In this document: positions 14,789 through 19,710 of the stretch, in pieces
Numbering within the stretch: position 1 is the first letter of the stretch
Layout of the letters: every line of letters starts with the position of its first letter
From: JAZKFR01 sp040386295
GTDB lineage: Bacteria; Pseudomonadota; Gammaproteobacteria; Burkholderiales; Rhodocyclaceae
DNA length: 19,710 nt
Assembly: GCA_040386295.1 (NCBI GenBank)
Contig: JAZKFR010000064.1
Coordinates: forward strand, 1-19,710
Direction of reading: 5' to 3'
The notes under the pieces: model-generated
Told to the model about the DNA's origin: nothing
The model's input: the letters and a program-made list of their open reading frames with translations, nothing else
Database searches by the model: none
Program-made: the position numbers and the translations under genes

Positions 14789-16498
14789 ATGATGATGACG
14801 GGTGCGGAGATTGTAATCAGGTGTTTGCAGGAAGAAAAGGTCGACTACGTCTTCGGCTACCCTGGCGGCGCGGTGTTACACATCTACGACGAGCTGTTCA
14901 AGCAAAAAAAAATCAAACATATTTTGGTACGACACGAACAAGCAGCAGTGCATGCTGCTGACGGTTTCGCTCGCTCCTCTGATCAAGTCGGCGTCGCTTT
15001 AGTGACCTCAGGGCCCGGCGCAACCAACGCTGTAACAGGGATTGCCACTGCCTACATGGATTCGATTCCGATGGTTGTGATCTCCGGTCAAGTACCAACC
15101 GCATACATTGGCCAAGATGCTTTTCAAGAGTGCGACACAATCGGCATCACCCGCCCATGCGTCAAGCACAATTTTCTGGTCAAAGACGTACACGACTTAG
15201 CGCTGACGATCAAAAAGGCTTTTTACATCGCCAAAAGCGGTCGACCCGGCCCGGTCGTCGTTGACATCCCGAAAGATGTCACGGCCAACCGTTGCGAATT
15301 TCATTACCCAAAAACCATCCAGATGCGCTCCTACAACCCTGTTCTCAAGGGGCATCTGGGTCAGATCAAAAAAGCAGTTCAGCTCCTGCTTGAAGCCAAA
15401 AGACCGATGGTTTACAGCGGTGGCGGCGTGATTCTTTCTGACGCCGCCGAAGCCTTAACTGCATTGGTGCGCCGCCTTGGCTTCCCGGTCACGACCACGC
15501 TTATGGGTCTAGGCGCCTATCCGGCGAGCGACCGCCAATACCTGGGCATGCCGGGCATGCACGGCACCGTTGAAGCCAATATGGCGATGCAAAACAGCGA
15601 TGTTCTCCTGGCGATTGGCGCTCGTTTCGATGATCGCGTGATTGGCGACCCAGAAAATTTCTGCTCGCGTCCCCGCAAAATCATCCACATTGACATTGAT
15701 CCCTCCTCCATTTCCAAGCGTGTCAAAGTCGACATACCGATTGTGGGCAATATCCCGGACGTCATCGCGGAAATGCTCAAATTGCTGGATACAGAAAAAG
15801 CCAAACCAGAACAGAGCGAATTGAGTGAATGGTGGCAAGAAATCAGCACCTGGCGCGCCAAGCAATGTATGGACTACGTGAAAAAACCGGGCGTCATCAT
15901 GCCGCAATACGTGATCGAAAAGCTACACGAAATCACCTCAGGCAACGCCATCGTCACCTCTGACGTCGGTCAACACCAAATGTGGGCTGCGCAGTATTAC
16001 CGTTTCGACAAACCGCGTCGCTGGCTCAATTCTGGCGGACTGGGAACAATGGGGGTTGGTTTGCCCTACGCGATGGGAGCAGCCTTTGCGCACCCAGAAA
16101 TGCAAATCGCTTGCGTCACCGGCGAAGCCTCGATTCAGATGTGTATCCAAGAGCTATCGACGGCCAAGCAATTTCACTTGCCGATCAAAATTATCAACTT
16201 AAACAATCGCTGCCTGGGCATGGTGCGCCAATGGCAAGAAATGTTTTACGGCAGCCGCTACGCCGAGTCTTACATGGATTCTCTGCCCGATTTCGTCAAA
16301 CTTGCCGAGGCTTACGGCCACGTCGGCTTGCGCGTCGAACGACCTGAAGACGTCGAAGGCGCACTGAAGAAAGCCTTCGTTGATCACAAAGATGAGCTGG
16401 TATTCATTGACTTCATCACCGATCAAACAGCCAACGTCTTCCCCATGGTGGCGGCAGGCAAGGGTCTGGCCGATATGATTCTGGCCGAAGACCTGTAA
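14789..16498 (+). CDS. ilvB: Acetolactate synthase, large (catalytic) subunit
   Basis: This thiamine-diphosphate enzyme condenses pyruvate with pyruvate or 2-oxobutyrate, the first common step to valine and isoleucine. Its 569 residues suit the family. The N-terminal domain has FGYPGGAVLHIYDEL and the catalytic Glu50 in RHEQAAVHAADGFARSS; the middle domain shows AIGARFDDRV; the C-terminal domain shows SGGLGTMGVGLPYAMGAAFA. The cofactor motif, usually GDG or GEG, reads G445-E446-A447-S448 here, with the closing NN in INLNNRCLGMVRQW, where Tyr is common in place of Cys. The start is the first of three ATG codons (14789), with AAGG 7 bases upstream. The regulatory subunit gene follows after 10 bases. 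The symbol ilvI would be equally fair. Confidence 0.96.
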   Translation: MMMTGAEIVIRCLQEEKVDYVFGYPGGAVLHIYDELFKQKKIKHILVRHEQAAVHAADGFARSSDQVGVALVTSGPGATNAVTGIATAYMDSIPMVVISGQVPTAYIGQDAFQECDTIGITRPCVKHNFLVKDVHDLALTIKKAFYIAKSGRPGPVVVDIPKDVTANRCEFHYPKTIQMRSYNPVLKGHLGQIKKAVQLLLEAKRPMVYSGGGVILSDAAEALTALVRRLGFPVTTTLMGLGAYPASDRQYLGMPGMHGTVEANMAMQNSDVLLAIGARFDDRVIGDPENFCSRPRKIIHIDIDPSSISKRVKVDIPIVGNIPDVIAEMLKLLDTEKAKPEQSELSEWWQEISTWRAKQCMDYVKKPGVIMPQYVIEKLHEITSGNAIVTSDVGQHQMWAAQYYRFDKPRRWLNSGGLGTMGVGLPYAMGAAFAHPEMQIACVTGEASIQMCIQELSTAKQFHLPIKIINLNNRCLGMVRQWQEMFYGSRYAESYMDSLPDFVKLAEAYGHVGLRVERPEDVEGALKKAFVDHKDELVFIDFITDQTANVFPMVAAGKGLADMILAEDL

Positions 16499-16508
16499 GG
16501 AGTAACTG

Positions 16509-17000
16509 ATGCGACATATCATTTCCGTCCTGCTAGAAAACGAAGCGGGCGCGCTATCGCGTGTCGCTGGGCTGTTTTCAGCGCGCGGCTACAACATTGA
16601 AACGCTCACCGTGGCGCCGACTGAAGACGCCTCGCTATCGCGCATGACGATCGTCACGCGCGGTTCAGACGAAGTTTTGGAGCAAATCACCAAACAACTG
16701 AACAAACTAATCGACGTGATTAAAGTTGTCGATCTTTCTGAAGCCGCGCATATCGAACGTGAGCTGATGTTGATCAAGGTCCGCGCCTCTGGCAAAGACC
16801 GCGAGGAGGTGAAGCGCATGGCGGATATTTTCCGTGGGCGCATCATCGATGTGACCGAGTCGACCTACGTGATCGAACTGACGGGCACCGGGGCTAAACT
16901 CGACGCTTTTATCCAAGCGATCGACGCGAGCCTGATCCTCGAAACAGTGCGTACGGGAAGCTGTGGCATTGGCCGAGGGGATCGCATTCTGAAAGTTTGA
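16509..17000 (+). CDS. ilvH: Acetolactate synthase, small (regulatory) subunit
   Basis: The small subunit activates the large subunit and confers valine feedback inhibition. The 163 residues match the family. An ACT domain fills the N-terminal half (MRHIISVLLENEAGALSRVA, GLFSARGYNIETLTVAPTED), and a second ACT-like domain follows (ELMLIKVRASGKDREEVKRM, YVIELTGTGAKLDAF), ending SCGIGRGDRILKV. AAGGAG at 16497-16502 overlaps the ilvB stop and lies 6 bases before the ATG at 16509, so the two subunits are almost certainly co-translated. It is also called ilvN in some genomes. Confidence 0.96.
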   Translation: MRHIISVLLENEAGALSRVAGLFSARGYNIETLTVAPTEDASLSRMTIVTRGSDEVLEQITKQLNKLIDVIKVVDLSEAAHIERELMLIKVRASGKDREEVKRMADIFRGRIIDVTESTYVIELTGTGAKLDAFIQAIDASLILETVRTGSCGIGRGDRILKV

Positions 17001-17143
17001 GTCTGCTTGCCAGCTTGCACGGCAAAACGAGCTCAGCGGCTGCCCTACCTATCCCATCTATTTGCACCCCGCAGCGCGCCCTTAGCAAGCACTCGTTGCA
17101 AAACACCGCAACAGCAGGGATGCACCGTGCTTAATCAAGGCAG

Positions 17144-17212
17144 CGACGCCAGCAACAACAAACAAAACGATTAAAACCCGCACAACCACAACAGCACAAA
17201 CCACAACAGCAA
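17144..17212 (+). other. C/A-rich leader of ilvC with a 13-bp direct repeat
   Basis: From the end of the ilvH-ilvC spacer to the ilvC ribosome binding site, the strand is almost all A and C, with few G and T. AACCACAACAGCA occurs twice, at 17184-17196 and 17199-17211. Such sequence would be unstructured in RNA. Further upstream in the 223-base spacer, AAGCAC (17087-17092) / GTGCTT (17127-17132) encloses a GTTGC/GCAAC pair. No terminator is evident after ilvH. Confidence 0.5.
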
Positions 17213-17223
17213 AAGGAGCACAC

Positions 17224-18240
17224 ATGAAAGTTTATTACGACAAAGACGCCGACCTCTCACTGATCAAAGGCAAACAGGTCACTATCGTCGGCTACGGCTC
17301 GCAGGGTCACGCGCACGCGCAAAACCTGCATGACTCTGGAGTGCAGGTTATTGTCGGTTTACGCAAAGGCGGAGCCTCATGGGCCAAAGCAGAAGCTGCC
17401 GGTCTAAAAGTACAAGAAGTCGCGCAAGCAGTACAACACGCCGATGTCGTGATGATTTTATTGCCTGACGAAAACATCCCCCAGGTTTATAACGAAGACA
17501 TAGCACCGAACATGAAGAAAGGCGCAGCTCTGGCTTTTGCTCATGGCTTTAACATCCATTACAACCAAGTGATTCCGCGTGCCGACCTCGACGTCATCAT
17601 GGTTGCACCAAAAGGCCCGGGACACACTGTGCGCTCTGAATATCTCAGAGGCGGCGGCGTTCCCTCGCTCATCGCTGTTTTCCAAGACACCTCAGGCAAA
17701 GCCAAAGACCTCGCCCTGTCCTACGCCGCTGCGAATGGTGGCACCAAAGGCGGCGTCATTGAAACCAATTTCCGTGAAGAAACTGAAACCGATCTGTTTG
17801 GCGAACAAACCGTTCTCTGCGGCGGCGTGGTAGAGCTAGCAAAAATGGGTTTTGAAACCTTGGTCGAAGCCGGCTACGCACCCGAAATGGCGTATTTCGA
17901 ATGCTTGCATGAGCTCAAACTGATCGTCGACTTGATGTACGAAGGCGGCATCAACACGATGAATTACTCGATCTCGAATAACGCAGAATTCGGCGAGTAC
18001 GTCACTGGCAGCGAAGTCGTTAATGAAAGCTCTCGTGCTGCCATGCGCGCCGCGCTCAAGCGCATTCAGAGCGGGGAGTACGCCAAAATGTTCATCCTCG
18101 AAGGCAAAACCAATTACCCAACGATGACAGCACGTCGCCGCTTAACAGCTGAACACCCAATCGAGACAGTCGGCGCCAAGCTGCGCGCCATGATGCCGTG
18201 GATCAGCAAAAATAAATTGGTTGATCAAAGCAAAAACTAG
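17224..18240 (+). CDS. ilvC: Ketol-acid reductoisomerase (class I)
   Basis: IlvC isomerises and reduces acetolactate or acetohydroxybutyrate with NADPH, the second step to valine and isoleucine. The 338-residue length marks the short class I form rather than the long enterobacterial one. The nucleotide-binding fold begins VTIVGYGSQGHAHAQNLHDS. Residues known for this class fall at their usual numbers: His107, magnesium ligands Asp190 and Glu194 (ETETDLFGEQ), Glu226 and Glu230 (YFECLHELK), and Ser251 (NYSISN). The ATG at 17224 has AAGGAG 5 bases upstream. A 223-base spacer separates it from ilvH, so it may also have its own promoter. Confidence 0.97.
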   Translation: MKVYYDKDADLSLIKGKQVTIVGYGSQGHAHAQNLHDSGVQVIVGLRKGGASWAKAEAAGLKVQEVAQAVQHADVVMILLPDENIPQVYNEDIAPNMKKGAALAFAHGFNIHYNQVIPRADLDVIMVAPKGPGHTVRSEYLRGGGVPSLIAVFQDTSGKAKDLALSYAAANGGTKGGVIETNFREETETDLFGEQTVLCGGVVELAKMGFETLVEAGYAPEMAYFECLHELKLIVDLMYEGGINTMNYSISNNAEFGEYVTGSEVVNESSRAAMRAALKRIQSGEYAKMFILEGKTNYPTMTARRRLTAEHPIETVGAKLRAMMPWISKNKLVDQSKN

Positions 18241-18270
18241 GCGCTTGCTAACACGCACTTTCACCACACC

Positions 18271-18303
18271 GCTGCGCGCATCGATCAAACGATAGCGCGC
18301 AGC
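18271..18303. repeat. Long GC-rich hairpin between ilvC and psd
   Basis: GCTGCGCGC (18271-18279) pairs perfectly with GCGCGCAGC (18295-18303). ATCG (18280-18283) and CGAT (18290-18293) extend the stem inside it, with one bulged A (18294) and a six-base loop. No T run follows, so it is not a standard terminator; it could cause pausing, protect the ilvC mRNA end, or help Rho-dependent termination. A smaller CCCGG/CCGGG stem lies further on (18362-18381). Confidence 0.7.
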
Positions 18304-18437
18304 CAGGCTGCGTTCGTGGCTGCGGCATACTGTTTCAGTACACGATCTCGGCACAGAAATACCCGGCTCGATACGCCCGGGAAGCGAACAAGCAAAGCCT
18401 CGTTGGCGCTTGACGCCCCGCTCAAACAAAGGTTGAT

Positions 18438-19094
18438 ATGAATTACCCGCACCCCATTTTTGCCAAAGAAGGCTGGCCGTTCATCGCGGGCACTTTTTTG
18501 GCTGCCGTTCTAACTTCCATTTTTGGCTTTTGGTCTTTGCCTTTTTGGTTGCTGTTCGTTTTTTGCTTACAGTTCTTCCGTGACCCGCCGCGCCTCATCG
18601 TCGGCGATGAACACAGCGTCGTTTCACCAGCCGACGGCCGGGTCGTCGTCGTTGAAGAAACGGACGACCCTTATCTAGCGCGCCGCGCCCTGAAAATCAG
18701 CGTATTCATGAACGTTTTCAATGTGCACTCGAATCGCTCACCCGTAGATGCCAATGTCTTACAACGTTGGTACAACCCAGGAGGCTTCTTCAACGCTGCG
18801 CTCGACAAAGCCTCGCTCGAGAACGAGCGCTGCGCTTTACATCTGCAAACGCGCTCTGGACAAGACATTACCTGCGTACAAATCGCCGGACTCATCGCAC
18901 GTCGCATCTTGAGCTATGTGGATCGTGGCGCTTCACTCAGCCGGGGACAGCGCTATGGTTTCATTCGTTTTGGCTCACGCGTTGATGTGTACCTGCCTTT
19001 AAACGCGCAGATCAAAGTCGCCATCGGCGAAAAAGTCTACGCTGCGAGCACCCTGCTGGCCGAACTCCCAATCACCGTAGCCGATCCAGCCTGA
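18438..19094 (+). CDS. psd: Phosphatidylserine decarboxylase proenzyme (short, PSD-A type)
   Basis: Psd converts phosphatidylserine to phosphatidylethanolamine at the inner membrane. The 218 residues fit the short PSD-A form. A hydrophobic N-terminal segment (about residues 15-46) is followed by FFRDPPR, the SPADGRVV box, and FMNVFNVHSNRSPVDA. The self-cleavage site is Gly179-Ser180 in RFGSRVDVYLP; Ser180 becomes the pyruvoyl cofactor of the alpha chain. The family usually has VDG where VDA is seen. AAAGG lies 5 bases before the ATG at 18438. The next gene, pssA, starts 1 base after the stop, so substrate-making and substrate-using enzymes are co-expressed. Confidence 0.96.
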   Translation: MNYPHPIFAKEGWPFIAGTFLAAVLTSIFGFWSLPFWLLFVFCLQFFRDPPRLIVGDEHSVVSPADGRVVVVEETDDPYLARRALKISVFMNVFNVHSNRSPVDANVLQRWYNPGGFFNAALDKASLENERCALHLQTRSGQDITCVQIAGLIARRILSYVDRGASLSRGQRYGFIRFGSRVDVYLPLNAQIKVAIGEKVYAASTLLAELPITVADPA

Positions 19095-19095
19095 C

Positions 19096-19710
19096 ATGCT
19101 GCCAAACAGAAAAACACCACGCAAAACGCTGTTTAATCCCGAATTACGGCGGCGCGGCATTTATGTGCTGCCTAATTTGTTCACCACGGCGGCGCTGTTT
19201 TGCGGATTTTTTGCCATCATTCAAGCCATGCAAGGGCGTTTTGAACAAGCGGCAATGGCCATTTTTGTCGCCATGATCCTAGACGGTCTAGACGGACGTG
19301 TCGCACGTTTAACCCGCACACAAAGCGCTTTCGGCGCTGAATACGATTCCCTGTCCGACATGGTTTCGTTTGGCGTTGCCCCAGCGCTGGTTGCTTACAC
19401 CTGGGCATTACAAGGTATGGGACGTATTGGCTGGATTACTGCGTTCATCTACTGCGCCGGTGCGGCATTGCGCTTAGCACGCTTTAATACCACCGCAGAA
19501 GTAACCGACAAACGCTATTTTCAAGGACTGCCCAGTCCCGCTGCGGCCGCCTTGGTCGGTGGTTTTGTCTGGGTCATGATCGACAGCGATGTGGTCGGTA
19601 GCGAGGTGCGTTGGCAGACCTGCTTTCTCGTTCTTTTTGCCGGAATCACCATGGTGAGCAATATCCGTTTCTACAGTTTCAAGGACTTTAACCTGCGGCG
19701 TAGCGTACCT
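19096..19710 (+). CDS. pssA: CDP-diacylglycerol-serine O-phosphatidyltransferase, 3' truncated
   Basis: The reading frame from the ATG at 19096 runs open to the window end (205 codons), so the C-terminus is missing. It shows the CDP-alcohol phosphatidyltransferase signature in full: DGLDGRVARLTRTQS followed by FGAEYDSLSDMVSFG, the Asp and Gly residues that bind metal and CDP-alcohol. Other marks are a basic N-terminus (RKTPRKTLFNPELRRRGIYV), LPNLFTTAALFCGF, and RLARFNTT with FQGLPSPAAAA. It condenses CDP-diacylglycerol with serine to phosphatidylserine, which Psd then decarboxylates. The ATG begins one base past the psd stop; no separate Shine-Dalgarno site is obvious, so translation is probably coupled. 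Confidence 0.95.
   Translation, partial: MLPNRKTPRKTLFNPELRRRGIYVLPNLFTTAALFCGFFAIIQAMQGRFEQAAMAIFVAMILDGLDGRVARLTRTQSAFGAEYDSLSDMVSFGVAPALVAYTWALQGMGRIGWITAFIYCAGAALRLARFNTTAEVTDKRYFQGLPSPAAAALVGGFVWVMIDSDVVGSEVRWQTCFLVLFAGITMVSNIRFYSFKDFNLRRSVP

Noticed and set aside
18142..18429. Minus-strand open frame of 95 residues over the ilvC end and the spacer
   Set aside because: It overlaps conserved ilvC codons, resembles no family I know, and includes the hairpin at 18271-18303.
1..19710. Mobile elements, CRISPR arrays, tRNA or rRNA genes, toxin-antitoxin or phage genes
   Set aside because: I found no transposase, integrase, regular spacer array, tRNA-like fold with a GTTCRA arm, or rRNA sequence. 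Apart from the Amt fragment the content is ordinary core genes.

Overview
The window looks like a chromosomal core-gene stretch of a betaproteobacterium, most likely order Burkholderiales. The basis is gene order and family resemblance: ompA-ubiG-gph; a divergent pepA-holC / lptF-lptG pair; an RDD-DUF3106-DUF3619-sigma factor block; and ilvB-ilvH-ilvC-psd-pssA. Base composition is roughly balanced and codon use is fairly even, apart from one short patch noted below. There is no phage, transposon, CRISPR array, rRNA or tRNA. No gene-free stretch exceeds 300 bases.

Layout. 3-791 (+): 5'-truncated SPFH/prohibitin-like membrane protein. 1016-1696 (+): OmpA-family outer-membrane protein with a clear terminator. 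1806-3460 (+): ubiG and gph. 3497-7640 (-): ubiD, ubiA and an M48 metalloprotease with a TPR tail. 7785-10248 (-): pepA, holC and a small conserved-type hypothetical, tightly overlapped and read from one promoter upstream of pepA. 10322-12471 (+): lptF and lptG, overlapping by ATGA. 12501-14629 (-): sigma factor, DUF3619 membrane protein, DUF3106 secreted protein and RDD membrane protein, all with overlapping ends. 14789-18240 (+): ilvB, ilvH and ilvC (valine/isoleucine synthesis). 18438-19710 (+): psd and the start of pssA (phosphatidylethanolamine synthesis).

How the genes fit together. UbiA, UbiD and UbiG act in ubiquinone synthesis. LptF/LptG, OmpA, the M48 protease and Psd/PssA build or maintain the envelope. 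IlvB/H/C form a branched-chain amino acid set. The sigma-DUF3619-DUF3106-RDD block has the layout of a membrane-controlled sigma factor system and is the least characterised part of the window.

Points that need care. There are two 10-N scaffold gaps, both inside genes. The one at 7217-7226 probably hides an overlap. The one at 12989-12998 is flanked by about 120 bases that encode a piece of an ammonium transporter (Amt), joined in frame to the RDD gene; I read this as a probable assembly chimera. The sigma gene has no ATG, GTG or TTG start that preserves its conserved N-terminus; a CTG with a well-placed ribosome binding site fits. I did not find a convincingly new biological system; the sigma block is the best candidate for one.
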